The notes beneath the pieces are model-generated. The model was not told the origin of the DNA. It did not search any database and saw only the letters and a program-made list of their open reading frames with translations. This document shows positions 1 through 11,058 of a DNA stretch of 64,000 bases, piece by piece. A program made the translations under genes and the position numbers. Every line of letters starts with the position of its first letter. Positions within the stretch are counted from its first letter, which is position 1. The stretch comes from Haberlea rhodopensis (lineage: Eukaryota > Streptophyta > Magnoliopsida > Lamiales > Gesneriaceae): positions 186,001 through 250,000 of the forward strand of contig CAJQUN010000399.1 of assembly GCA_907163345.1 (NCBI GenBank), written 5' to 3'.

Positions 1-929
1 TCAATGCGTAAAAATATGTTTTACCGTCCGATGCCCGTACGTCTCACTACGTACCTTTGTACCAAAATGTGGTGTGTTGTGGACTTTATCTCCTAGGCTG
101 TGTGGCCACCTGGGATGGTTCTACACATTCACACAAATCAATATTAGGAGCCAATAATAGTCCAATACCAAAAAATCCCACAAAATAATCAAAACATACA
201 ATTCTGGCATCTCGCGATCGATCGATGTGGAGTCCCGATCGATCGCGAGGTCCAGCAGCCCTGCATGCCAATTTCTGGCGTTAGGCGATCGATCGCCACT
301 TTTGGGGCGATCGATCACTCGCCTCACCGATCGATCGCCCCATCATGGCGATCGATCGCTAGACACAGAGATCTTACTGCCTGCGTGCGATCGATCGCCA
401 TTTTTGGGCGATCGATCGCCGCTGTCTGTACATCGAAAATCCACCATTTTTATTCTTCAAACTCTTCCCAAAACACTTATACCATCAAACCAACAACATA
501 AAAACACCATAAACCTTCAAAATACACCTTAAAACAACCAAAAATCTAACACCCAACCAAAACCATACCAACCCAAAACAAACCCATTTCAAAACAACAA
601 ATACCATTTCAAATCCAAACCAAACACCATTAAAACATCAAGGAGGTATCCATACCTCTTATGGACTCTAAATCTCCCCAAGAATCTCACAAACCAAGCT
701 TTTGCAAGGATTTTCCCTCCTCCTTATGCCAAATTCGAAAATTCGAAAATGGGTTGGGGATAGGGTTTGGAAGAGTGATTTGGGGATTGGTAAAGTGAGA
801 AGGGTAAAGTGTGGTAGTGGGATATAAAGGGGTTATAATTAAACATGTACCCCAATAGTTAACATGATGTATAAAATACCCCAACATGATATTTTAAAAG
901 CATTTTCCCAAAATGCACCAAAATCTCAA
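1..929 (-). repeat. Inverted Tekay-type LTR fragment
   Basis: This stretch is the reverse complement of the LTR of element A (compare about 9080-9980 and 15920-16840). It includes the same block of CGATCGATCG palindromes (here about 213-420) and the same flanks. It starts mid-LTR at the window edge. At about 929 it abuts, head to head, an LTR piece in the opposite orientation. It lacks roughly the first 260 bp of the LTR. The ORFs inside it, rich in DRS/RS dipeptides, are translations of the palindromes and not genes. Confidence 0.85.
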
Positions 930-974
930 TTAGTCGCATGGTAGGCGTGACCTGGTAGAGCATTTCAGGGTACA
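930..974 (+). repeat. Element A 5' LTR, left piece
   Basis: The sequence TAGTCGCATGG through GGGTACA matches the 3' LTR at about 15808-15852. The last five bases, GTACA (970-974), are the left copy of the target duplication made by the Athila-type insertion. Confidence 0.85.
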
Positions 975-2537
975 TGACCGCTTTATTTTTAAACAAAAGA
1001 TATTTCAAAGAATGGTTTGAAGCGATTCTACCGCAAGTGCACGGTTGTCAAGTTTTAGTATAGTGAAAATTAAGTACAGGTTGTCGAATCCACAGGGACT
1101 AACGTATAAGTACCAAATAAGATTAATAAAATTATATTTAGCCTACGATAAAAGAAGTTTGATTAACTAAAGCTAAATTAAACTAAAGAATAAAGATTAA
1201 ACTAGAAATAATGAAAAGAATGGTTCCGGAAATGCAAAGGTAAGTTACTCGAGAAAATTACCGAGTTCGTCGTTCAATTATGTTATCTCTAATGATTCAA
1301 TGGAATTCTCAGTTTATCAACCAATTGATTTTAAAGGTGAAAGGTTTTCACTATTATTCGATACACTCTCTCGAGCTGTAACGAAACTAACAATAAATTA
1401 GAACAAGTCACTCTCGTGCACCTATTTACTAATTCAAAGTTGCATAAATTATCAAAACCTTATAACTCTAAATCTCTCGATTCCAAGTTCTCACATATGC
1501 GATATCATCTCTCGATCTCAATCGTGACATACATCATAAATTAATGGAGCGTGTTACAACGTTATCTCTCGATCTCGGCTGTAACCCTCAAATTCAATCA
1601 AAGCTAGCTAGACTTTGATCTACACATGCAATTAATTTATGAACAATAACAATCAATGCACTCAAATACCAATGAATCAATAATCAAACACAATGAAACT
1701 AAAACTCAATAATATATACTAAATTTAATTCAAATCAAATACATAAGAGTTTTATTGTCTCTCGACCTCTAAAACATCAAATGAAATTGAAAATCAAATA
1801 AACTAAAGTTTAGAAATACGATAAATGGTGGATGAATCCGTGCGTTGCACCGTGATTTCTTCTCTTGTTCCTTCCTTGCACTCCGGAATAGATTGGCTCG
1901 ACCTTGGACGAAGAACGGAGATTGGATCTCCTTTTCCGGCTTTAGGCGGCGGCTTAGGCGGCTCTCCTTGACCTAAAAATCGTCTGAAATGGTCTGATCT
2001 GGTGTGTTCTTGAAATGAATCCAGATTCCCGCTTAAAAGCCCTCCAAAATCACGATAAAAAAGGAAATAAAATCTTCAGGATTTTGCGTCTCGATCGATC
2101 AGAAGGTTTTCTCGATCGATCGGCGCACTGTTCATGCCAGCTTTTGAATCTCACTGTCTCGCTCGATCGATCGAGAATTTCCACCGATCGATCGAGAATT
2201 TGAAAAAATCAGCTCCGAAGTTACTGCCTCGCTCGATCGATCGAGATTTCCACCGATCGATCGAGCTTTCAAAAATTCTGATTCTCCCTTTCTGCCTGGC
2301 TCGATCGATCGAGAGTAAATCTCGATCGATCGAGATTCCGAAAATTTCATTTCCTAAATTTCAGTTCTTTTTCGCCTCGATTTCGCCCGTTATCTTCATA
2401 TTGGCTCATTTCTTCCACTTCCGATCTATTTTCCTGAAACAAACGAATAGACACCAAAAAGCATAATATCATCCAGGAAAAAGAATGGAAAATGGGAAGA
2501 ATTTACAGTTAAAAACACTCAAAATCTAAGCCTATCA
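975..2537 (-). repeat. Athila-type element 3' LTR
   Basis: Direct repeat of 7445-8994. Read on the minus strand it starts TGATAGG and ends CGGTCA. It holds eight GATCGATC palindromes between about 2093 and 2335. It differs from the other LTR by a few substitutions and a short indel near 2350. Confidence 0.93.
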
Positions 2538-2549
2538 ACTCCCCCAAAC
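2538..2549 (-). other. Polypurine tract of the Athila-type element
   Basis: The minus strand reads AAGTTTGGGGGAGT directly before the LTR start TGATAGG, the expected position and composition for the plus-strand primer. Confidence 0.85.
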
Positions 2550-3904
2550 TTAGACTTGATCGTCCTCGAGCAAGCAATAAGCTCAAAAAGAAAAGTTAAA
2601 CTCGATACTAAGCATGAATCATCTTTACAACATACGTAAAATCTCAGAAATCCTACTTACACATCAATAGAAGTCCTTCAACACTTAACAAGAAGTAATT
2701 TCTCTTAAGTTAAACAATACATCGCAACATCGGAACGTGCGTGTGTGCTATTGTCAAACATGAGTTACATACATATCTTTAAGATCAACATGTGCCATAT
2801 CAACTCCTAGTCAAGATTACTTTGAACTGCTCTACAAATTTACTATCCAGCACTTCTCCACTAATGTAATTATTCCCTAGACTTGGATCAACAGGACTTT
2901 AAAAGCTTTTAACGTTAGGCCTTTTGGTGTCGGTTCCAAAGAAAAGGTAGGATAGAAGCAAAGAAGAGAGTATAATAAAATCAGTTCAAAATCTTCTCAC
3001 ATAATCATTGAGCTTCTCTTCACATTTTCTAGCCTTGGCCACTTTGGGTCTTATTTAACTTTTCTTTTCAAGGCTTTTTCTCTACATCTTTTCTTTTTCT
3101 TTGCTCATTCTTTTTTTTTCATTTCATTTCTTTCACAATGAACTTCTCAATATATAACAATTTAATGCAATGAATGAGATTCATTATACTCTCCTAGGGA
3201 TGGATGAAATTGTTCTTTTAGGCTCAAACCAAGGTGGGTATAATGAGTTTGCCAAGAATGCCGAATGGGGGTCTAATCATATGCAATGCATATTCCATTC
3301 TTTTTCAATAAGGCTCAAAAGAGGACACTAAGGAATAATATATACAAGGTAGGCTTGAAAGGCACAAACGGTCCAAAGATCGCCTAAATCATCTCCAAGT
3401 CTAGTTCCTAATTATAAATTTCGCCTCAAAGTGCTTTCAACTAAACTGTAGAGTTATCTAAGATACTCAAGACTCATCATAGTTAACACAAGTTTTCAAT
3501 TTAATCAATACATACTTCACTCAATCATGACTCAATAAGTGCTCAAATTATTCCTCAGTTTTGACATGTAGTTAACAAAGGATATATACAAACAAGTTAA
3601 GCATTTCCATGACTCCTATCTAGATGAGGATTAATTTCATCATGTATTACCGTTGCAATTCCAACTCATCAATTCTCAAGAATAACTTCATCAATAAAAA
3701 AATTTTTGTTGGTAATGCTCAAGGACGAATTAGTCTCAACATCATGCAGTCATGCTCGGAAAAGAAACAAGACAAGTAGCAATATGTGCAAAAGCAAGAT
3801 ATATACAAATACTCAAAAACCCCCCCAAACTTAGCATGTGAATTGCCCTCAATGAACAAGAAAAATAAATGCAAAGGCAAAGACACATACCATGACGACG
3901 ATCG
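2550..3904 (-). other. 3' non-coding region of the Athila-type element
   Basis: This is a 1.35-kb region between ORF2 and the polypurine tract with no credible ORF. It contains a pyrimidine-rich block at about 3056-3130. A related but diverged sequence follows the old LTR at 60252-61090, so it belongs to the element family and is not a host insert. Confidence 0.7.
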
Positions 3905-5143
3905 TCACTGATCGTCGTCCTCATCATGCTCCGGAGGGGGGACTGGGTAGTGGTGCTCCTCGCCCTGATATGGCGGAATTGGTGGGTTCTCAGAAGGTGG
4001 AGGTGCATGCGGCTGATAAGGTGCAAAATGTGGCTCCGGCGGGAACTGGAAACCTGGAAAGCCCTGGGCCATGGCAGTGTTCCATGCACTCTGATAGTGC
4101 ATGAACTCCATCTGACGCTGAGCTACCTGCTCATGGTCCATCTGCAATGCTCTCTGCATGCTATGAATGTCCAGCTGCATGCTATGAATGCTCTGCTGCT
4201 CCAGGCGAATATCTTGGAGATCCCTATGAAGAGAGTCCAAAGTAACACGTGTATGTTCTGCAGCAGAGGATGATGCTCCAGCTTGTGTAGTGTCCGAAGG
4301 TCTTCGTCGACCCGTAGGAGGTGGTGGAGTGTCCACAATGATCGGTGTCTTCGGTGGAAGTAGCTCCTCGTCTTCCCCCCATGTCACTCCGTACCGCTGA
4401 CATAAAGCAGTGATCGTGGATGGAAACGGTAGTGCGGAGGTCGGTGAGCTGCTTCCAATTTCAGCAATGTGATCAGCAATGATCTCGCCGAAGTCCACTT
4501 CCTTCCCTGAGAGGATGGCATAGACCAGGACCGCTCTGTCTTTTGTCACCTCAGAAGTGTGGGTAGAAGGCATGACCCGCGAGGCGACAAATGAAAACCA
4601 TGCTTGGGCCTCTGGCTTCAAATGTTTCTTTAGAATCAACTGTGGCTCTGCTTTATCATTCCTTTGCCAATCCACTCCCGGCTTGCCAATAACTGTCAAT
4701 ACCTCATCGTAGTCAATCCTGCTACTCTTGAAAGATTGGTATGCACAGTTTTGAAGTAAAGGCATCCGATGAATATTGTTGATTGCGGCTCGATCCACCA
4801 ACACATCCTTCCCTCGAACATAAACACTTACTTGGTGCCCTGGTCTAACAGCTCGAAGATTTGTGTAAAACTCCCTTACCAGCGGCACCACAGCATCAAT
4901 CGGTGTCTGAATGAATTGAAACCACCCTTTTCGCCGAACTGTCCTAATGACAGGACATTCCAACTTATCTATACTCATTCCCTTTTCACGGCTCAGGGGT
5001 TTCTTATGGTAGATGGGGTATAATTCAGCAATTGTGGCATTGAGAAACTTCTTTTCATCATATCCTGGCTCAGAAACAGTGGCCTCCGCCTGCTTTTGCT
5101 TTTGGGAAGCTTCCGCCTGCTTTGACCTCTTTCTGGACGACAT
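3905..5143 (-). CDS. ORF2, putative plant transposon protein (accessory/env-position ORF)
   Basis: This intact ORF of 412 residues starts at ATG 5143. The N-terminus is basic (SSRKRSKQAEASQKQKQ). Residues of about 30-260 form a globular region with the block KPEAQAWFSFVASRVMPSTH followed by KDRAVLVYAILSGKEVDFGE, typical of the plant family annotated as 'putative plant transposon protein' (Transposase_32 type). About 270-345 contains a helical Gln/Met-rich stretch, likely a coiled coil. The C-terminus is rich in Pro, Tyr and acidic residues and ends in EHDEDDDQ. I see no signal peptide or clear membrane segment, so an envelope role is not supported. It lies 3' of gag, where Athila elements have their extra ORF, and pol is absent. 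Biochemical function is unknown. The family assignment rests on recalled motifs, not a search. Confidence 0.75.
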   Translation of the reverse strand: MSSRKRSKQAEASQKQKQAEATVSEPGYDEKKFLNATIAELYPIYHKKPLSREKGMSIDKLECPVIRTVRRKGWFQFIQTPIDAVVPLVREFYTNLRAVRPGHQVSVYVRGKDVLVDRAAINNIHRMPLLQNCAYQSFKSSRIDYDEVLTVIGKPGVDWQRNDKAEPQLILKKHLKPEAQAWFSFVASRVMPSTHTSEVTKDRAVLVYAILSGKEVDFGEIIADHIAEIGSSSPTSALPFPSTITALCQRYGVTWGEDEELLPPKTPIIVDTPPPPTGRRRPSDTTQAGASSSAAEHTRVTLDSLHRDLQDIRLEQQSIHSMQLDIHSMQRALQMDHEQVAQRQMEFMHYQSAWNTAMAQGFPGFQFPPEPHFAPYQPHAPPPSENPPIPPYQGEEHHYPVPPPEHDEDDDQ

Positions 5144-5969
5144 TTTCTTGCCAAATGATTCCCAACTTATTCAAATAAATTCAACTAACACCCCACAACA
5201 CTGTAAATCCGGCACCCTTCAACACCACAAAACTTCCTCCTAAATTAAATTCTTTCCTAACCCACTTCTACTAAAATTCGAGAAATTTTACCAAAAGATA
5301 AAATCTTTGAGAATTAGAAACCAATTACCGCTTAAAAATCCGATCTTGTAAAAGTTTGGCACTTGGCTTGGAATTCTCTTTTTGATGCACTTCTACTCAA
5401 TTGGCCTTGCAATTCTTCAAATCTGTAATAAAAATCTCATTAGAATGAATATTACTTCTTAGAGTTGAAGTAAATTTGAAATTCTATGGAAAAATGATGA
5501 GATTAGATGAAGGAATTTGAAAGAGGCGGCTAGGGTTATGTTGTGGAGAGGGGAAAGATTGATTTTTGAAAGTGATAGATGCTGCGTCTGTGCCCTTATT
5601 TTTTTCAAAATTTTCTCTCGCTCGATCGATCGGAAATATTCTCGATCGATCGAGCGAGGCAGTAGGCACAATGTCTTTTTTAAAAAAATCGGGCGATCGA
5701 TCGGAAAAATTCTCGATCGATCGCCAGCAGCAGCAAACAAAATTTAGAATTTTTCTCAACATCTTTCTCTCGGATTGCCTCGCCTACAACCACCTTGCTC
5801 TTGCTTTCACACCTGCAATAGAAAATACACGAATTCATTCCCAGACAAACTCAAAACAAACAAACTAACAAAAACACATCAAAACAAGAAATCAAAAACA
5901 AACTCGAGAAAAGGAAAACGGAAGTTCTTAATTTATAGTCCCAAGCTGGACTGTCACCTCCTCGTCTTC
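5144..5969 (-). other. Spacer between gag and ORF2 where pol is missing
   Basis: This 0.8-kb stretch lies between the two ORFs of the Athila-type element. It contains four GATCGATC palindromes (about 5622-5725) like those in the LTRs. No pol remnant can be read in any frame, so pol seems to have been lost cleanly and not decayed in place. Confidence 0.7.
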
Positions 5970-7250
5970 TCAATTTGATGGCTCCTTCGGATTCTTTACA
6001 GAATCACTCGGGAGCGTACCTTGCGTCCTTCCAGATATCAACGTGGCCAACTGCCCTATCTGCACTTCCAAATTTTTAATAGATGCATCCTGATTCTGCA
6101 TCCTCACCTCCGTTGATGAAATCAGCTTTGCCATCAATTCCTCCATACTCGGCTTTTGTGTGAACCCGGCCTGCGGTTGAGGGTTCAACACATTTTCTTG
6201 ATTCGACCACCTCAAATTCTGGTGGTTCCTCCATGGTTGGTTGTAATTCGAGTAGGAATTATTGGGTGGCCTGTTACCTACAAAATTAACAGCCTCAACA
6301 GATTGGTTAAATTGATTACCTGCCTGGCACTCGATGATAGGATGACCGCCTCCACATAGCTCACAGAAGATCGCTTGAGCTTGCATTGCTGCTGCTCCCA
6401 TGCTGTCAATCTTCCGGTTCATGGCTTCTAATTGAGCCAAAAGAGCAGTGATCTCGTCCACTTGATGGACTCCCATTGGCTTCTGTGGCGTGCTCCTCTC
6501 TGATTGCCACTGATAACTGTTGCACGCCATTTCCTCCAACAAGCTATATGCCTCTTCCGGCGTCTTCCTCATTATGGATCCCCCAGATGCTGCATCAATC
6601 ATGGAACGGTTAGCAGAAAATAAACCGTTATAGAACGTTTGTACCTGCAGCCATATGGGTTGACCATGGTGTGGGCATCTCCTCAACAACTCCTTAAAAC
6701 GATCCCACGCTTCATATAGAGTCTCGGGGTCAAACTGACCAAAAGTCGTGATATCGTTCCGCATCTTCGCCGTCTTGGAAGGGGGAAAGTACTTTGACAA
6801 AAACGCCTTTGTCATCCCCTCCCATGTTGTTATAGAACCTGCAGGTAGAGAATTCAACCATGCCTTAGCTTTGTCTCGTAATGAAAAGGGGAAAAGTCTT
6901 AACCTGATGGCGTCGTCAGAGACGCCATTGTGTTTGAATGTGTCACAAATCTCCAAAAAGTTGGAGATGTGATTGTTCGGATCATCAGTAGCTGCTCCCC
7001 CGAACATAACCGAGTGCTGAATCATTTGTATGATTGCCGGCTTGATCTCAAAATTCTTTGCTTGAATCATCGGCCTCGTAATACTCGACAACGATCCATG
7101 AAATGCGGGTTGCGCAAAGTCCATCATCGATCTAGGGTGCTGTGCTTCGTTATTATAAGCCATCGCTCGAGCTTCTCGTAATCGCCTAAGTAAAGTTCTT
7201 TCTATCTCTGGATCGAAAGGCTCGAGAATGGGCTCCTCTCTTCTGAGCAT
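5970..7250 (-). CDS. gag: Athila-type Gag protein
   Basis: This intact ORF of 426 residues starts at ATG 7250. It encodes the retrotransposon capsid precursor, which packages element RNA. The retrotransposon-gag domain lies at about residues 90-240, with the block LRDKAKAWLNSLPAGSITTW and the following KAFLSKYFPPSK. A zinc-knuckle-like CELCGGGHPIIEC sits near residue 300. The C-terminal part has LEVQIGQLATLISGR and QGTLPSDS, which in full Athila elements leads into protease. Here the frame stops soon after, so the protein is Gag only. The gene is the first ORF after the primer site. Because the frame is open and the LTRs match, it could still be made, and particles would need RT and integrase from another element. 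Confidence 0.88.
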   Translation of the reverse strand: MLRREEPILEPFDPEIERTLLRRLREARAMAYNNEAQHPRSMMDFAQPAFHGSLSSITRPMIQAKNFEIKPAIIQMIQHSVMFGGAATDDPNNHISNFLEICDTFKHNGVSDDAIRLRLFPFSLRDKAKAWLNSLPAGSITTWEGMTKAFLSKYFPPSKTAKMRNDITTFGQFDPETLYEAWDRFKELLRRCPHHGQPIWLQVQTFYNGLFSANRSMIDAASGGSIMRKTPEEAYSLLEEMACNSYQWQSERSTPQKPMGVHQVDEITALLAQLEAMNRKIDSMGAAAMQAQAIFCELCGGGHPIIECQAGNQFNQSVEAVNFVGNRPPNNSYSNYNQPWRNHQNLRWSNQENVLNPQPQAGFTQKPSMEELMAKLISSTEVRMQNQDASIKNLEVQIGQLATLISGRTQGTLPSDSVKNPKEPSN

Positions 7251-7420
7251 GCACTAGAGAAACGATTCCTGTACAAAATAGACAAAAGGAGACAACAAAA
7301 TACACAAAGTTATTAACAAAGATCAACAAAAGAAACAAAGAAAAGAAAAACAAAAACGCAATAATAACAGAATTGGCTAAATTACAATTAACTAGTCTCG
7401 TATGATATTATACAGATTAG

Positions 7421-7438
7421 TCCCCGGCAACGGCGCCA
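7421..7438 (-). promoter_or_regulatory. Primer binding site for tRNA-Asp
   Basis: The plus strand reads TCCCCGGCAACGGCGCCA, the 3' end of plant tRNA-Asp with its CCA. Its complement on the minus strand is the primer binding site, six bases inside the 5' LTR. tRNA-Asp priming is characteristic of Athila elements. Confidence 0.92.
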
Positions 7439-7444
7439 AAAACT

Positions 7445-8994
7445 TGACCGCTTTATTTTTAAACAAAAGATATTTCAAAGAATGGTTTGAAGCGATTCTA
7501 CCGCAAGTGCACGGTTGTCAAGTTTTAGTATAGTGAAAATTAAGTACAGGTTGTCGAATCCACAGGGACTAACGTATAAGTACCAAATAAGATTAATAAA
7601 ATTATATTTAGCCTACGATAAAAGAAGTTGTGATTAACTAAAGCTAAATTAAACTAAAGAATAAAGATTAAACTAGAAATAATGAAAAGAATGGTTCCGG
7701 AAATGCAAAGGTAAGTTACTCGAGAAAATTACCGAGTTCGTCGTTCAATTATGTTATCTCTAATGATTCAATGGAATTCTCAGTTTATCAACCAATTGAT
7801 TTTAAAGGTGAAAGGTTTCACTATTATTCGATACACTCTCTCGAGCTGTAACGAAACTAACAATAAATTAGAACAAGTCACTCTCGTGCACCTATTTACT
7901 AATTCAAAGTTGCATAAATTATCAAAACCTTATAACTCTAAATCTCTCGATTCCAAGTTCTCACATATGCGATATCATCTCTCGATCTCAATCGTGACAT
8001 ACATCATAAATTAATGGAGCGTGTTACAACGTTATCTCTCGATCTCGGCTGTAACCCTCAAATTCAATCAAAGCTATCTAGACTTTGATCTACACATGCA
8101 ATTAATTTATGAACAATAACAATCAATGCACTCAAATACCAATGAATCAATAATCAAACACAACGAAACTAAAACTCAATAATATAAACTAAATTTAATT
8201 CAAATCAAATACATAAGAGTTTTATTGTCTCTTGACCTCTAAAACATCAAATGAAATTGAAAATCAAATAAACTAAAGTTTAGAAATACGATAAACGATG
8301 GATGAATCCGTGCGTTGCACCGTGATTTCTTCTCTTGTTCCTTCCTTGCACTCCGGAATAGATTGGCTCGACCTTGGACGAAGAACGGAGATTGGATCTC
8401 CTTTTCCGGCTTTAGGCGGCGGCATAGGCGGCTCTCCTTGACCTAAAAATCGTCTGAAATGGTCTGATCTGGTGTGTTCTTGAAATGAATCCAGATTCCC
8501 GCTTAAAAGCCCTCCAAAATCACGATAAAAAAGGAAAATAAAATCTTCAGGATTTTGCGTCTCGATCGATCGGAAGGTTTTCTCGATCGATCGGCGCACT
8601 GTTCATGCCAGCTTTTGAATCTCACTGTCTCGCTCGATCGATCGAGAATTTCCACCGATCGATCGAGAATTTGAAAAAATCAGCTCCGAAGTTACTGCCT
8701 CGCTCGATCGATCGAGATTTCCACCGATCGATCGACCTTTCAAAAATTCTGATTCTCCCTTTCTGCCTGGCTCGATCGATCGAGAGTAAATCTCGATCGA
8801 TCGAGATTCCGAAAATTTCAGTTCTTTTTCGCCTCGATTTCGCCCGTTATCTTCATATTGGCTCATTTCTTCCACTTCCGATCTATTTTCCTAAAACAAA
8901 CGAATAGACACCAAAAAGCATAATATCATCCAGGAAAAAGAATGGAAAATGGGAAGAATTTACAGTTAAAAACACTCAAAATCTAAGCCTATCA
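7445..8994 (-). repeat. Athila-type element 5' LTR
   Basis: Direct repeat of 975-2537, ending TATCA on the plus strand and followed by the target duplication GTACA (8995-8999). It contains the same eight GATCGATC palindromes (about 8562-8807). On the minus strand it should carry the promoter. I did not find an unambiguous TATA box. Confidence 0.93.
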
Positions 8995-10876
8995 GTACAT
9001 GTTATGCACGTTGGGGAATTGGGTGTAATTATGATTTGATTATGATAATTGATAATTATTTGGTAAAGCATGATTTTAATAGGGATTTTGATGCATTTTG
9101 GTAAAATGCTTTTAAAATATCATGTTGGGATGTTTTATACATCATGTTAATTGTTGGGGTACAAATTTATTTACTTTAACCCCACTACCCCCACCTTTAC
9201 CCATCACTCTTTCTATTTCCCCCAAATCATCCACCCAAACCCTCCTTCTCTTCCATTTTCGAGATTGGGCAAAAAGAGGAAGCGAAATCCTTCCAAAAAC
9301 ATGATTTGTGGAATTTGTTGGGAGATTTGGAGTCCCCAAGAAGTAGGGATACATCTTTGAAGTTTCTATTGTGTTTGGATTGGGTTTGTTATAGTTTTAA
9401 ATGGTTTTGAAATGGGTTGTGTTGGATTGGTATTATTTTGGTTGGGTGTAGGATTTCTTGGTGGTTTTAAAGTGTATATTGAAGGTTTATGATGTTTTGA
9501 TGTTATTGTTGGGATGGTATTTGAGTTGGAATAGATTGGGAAGGTTTAAGGTTGAAAAATGGCGATTTTTCATGTGCAGGTCGCGGTGATCGATCGCCCA
9601 AAACGGAGCGATCGATCGCGCGCAACCAGTGGCAAAAAATGGCTTTTGGCGATCGATCGCCATGTTGTGGCGATCGATCGGTGCGAGCGATCGATCGCCT
9701 AGCGCCAGATTTTGGCAATCAAGGCTACTGGACCTCGCGATCGATCGGGACTCCACAGCGATCGATCGCGAGATGCCAGAATGTGTTTTTTTTGGTTATT
9801 TTGTGGGGTTTTTGGTATTGGTTCATAAATTGGCTTCTATTGGTTTGTATGATTGTGTAGAACCTTCCCAGGTAGCCACACAACAAAGGAGATAAAGTCC
9901 CATGACATCTCCACTTTTGGAACCAAGGTACGTAGTGAGACATACGGGCATCGGACGGTAAAACGTATTATTACGTATTGAATTGGTTATGTACAATGGT
10001 TACATACATGGAATTTATTATGCATTGTGGTTGCATATGTGGTCTTGTTTATGCATCATGGATTGCATACATGGTTTGGTCATGCATTTGGGTTGCATGT
10101 GTATATGGAATGCATTTGTGCATGTGATTGTTAGTCGGAGTTATATTCCAGTGATGGAGAATACTTGCCGCTAGTGGCGTAGCGATGTGAATACTTGCCG
10201 CTGTCATACCGTAGCGATGAGAGAATATTTGCCGCTAATATGAAGCGAAGAACATTGCCGCTGTCATATTTATAGCGAGGGATATTAGTGCCGCTGATTT
10301 GTCTAAGCGAGGGGTATTTCCGCTGTCATGTTAACGCGAGGGGTATTATGCCACTGATATAATAAGACTCGGGAATTGAACACGGTATACATGGAAATCG
10401 GTACATGTCATGACATACATTATTGGTAATATAATCTACTGATTATGATTGTGATACAGGGACAACCAATGGAGCTTTTAAATGTATTAAATACATGGAG
10501 TGAATCGTATTTACGGTCTATGCATTTAAATTACAATCATATTATTGTGAATATGATTTATATACATGCTCATGGTTTTGGGGTTGTGTCCTGTAGGTAC
10601 TTTTGGGCGGACGGGCTAAGGCGAGTTGATGCGGTGAGCTAGTGAGGAGTGCTCTTGGTAGCAGACACATTCTTTTGTATAGTATCTACTCTAGGAGTAG
10701 TGTAAAGCTATAGGATTGATATTCATTGGTTGGGAATGTAACTAATCCCTTTTGGAACTTTATTTTGGGACTGTAATCTAATAGCTCAAGGCATCAACAT
10801 GATTTTTATACTCCGTTTATGCACCAAAATTTTATTTACGCCTTTAATCCGCATTTAAGGAACTAGGGTCCTTACG
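8995..10876 (+). repeat. Element A 5' LTR, right piece
   Basis: This matches the 3' LTR from about 15847 to 17737. It contains seven CGATCGATCG-type palindromes (about 9588-9772), TGCAT-rich minisatellites (about 10015-10125) and an imperfect tandem repeat with a TTGCCGCT/AGCGA core (about 10155-10360). It ends CTTACG where the 3' LTR has CTTACA. Confidence 0.92.
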
Positions 10877-10880
10877 TTAG

Positions 10881-10898
10881 TGGTATCAGAGCCAGGTT
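10881..10898 (+). promoter_or_regulatory. Primer binding site for tRNA-iMet, element A
   Basis: TGGTATCAGAGCCAGGTT follows the 5' LTR by four bases and is the usual plant initiator-Met primer site. Confidence 0.92.
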
Positions 10899-11058
10899 AG
10901 AGAAACCGGGAATGAGTGAAGGGTAGCCTTAGCATGGTTGGCTAGGTGTTTACATTTGGGCATGTTTATGCATGTGGTGTATATTGGTATGTAAATTATT
11001 ATACTAACATGCTTATTATCATTCATGTTATCTAACGGCATAACCTTTGTATTACAGC

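Larger units (their letters stand above)
975..8994 (-). mobile_element. Non-autonomous Athila-type LTR retrotransposon
   Basis: The 8.0-kb element on the minus strand has near-identical LTRs (975-2537 and 7445-8994), a primer site matching tRNA-Asp, a polypurine tract, a gag gene (7250-5970) and a second ORF (5143-3905) in the place where Athila elements carry an accessory or env-like ORF. No protease, RT, RNaseH or integrase sequence lies between them. It is flanked by GTACA at 970-974 and 8995-8999, a perfect 5-bp target duplication inside the LTR of element A. The tRNA-Asp primer and the gag sequence place it in the Athila lineage of Ty3/gypsy. Lack of pol makes it dependent on other elements. 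Intact ORFs and matching LTRs suggest a recent insertion. Confidence 0.92.

Noticed and set aside
227..532. ORFs rich in DRS/RSIA repeats (also at 2134-2466, 5566-5868, 8605-8907, 9552-9860, 16252-16764 and 59864-60094), resembling RS-repeat proteins
   Set aside because: They are translations of the CGATCGATCG palindromes in LTRs or element spacers, open on both strands because the palindrome contains no stop codon. No start context or conservation beyond the repeat.
7421..7438. tRNA-Asp 3' end considered as a tRNA gene
   Set aside because: Only the 18-base 3' end is present, at the exact position of a primer binding site beside an LTR.
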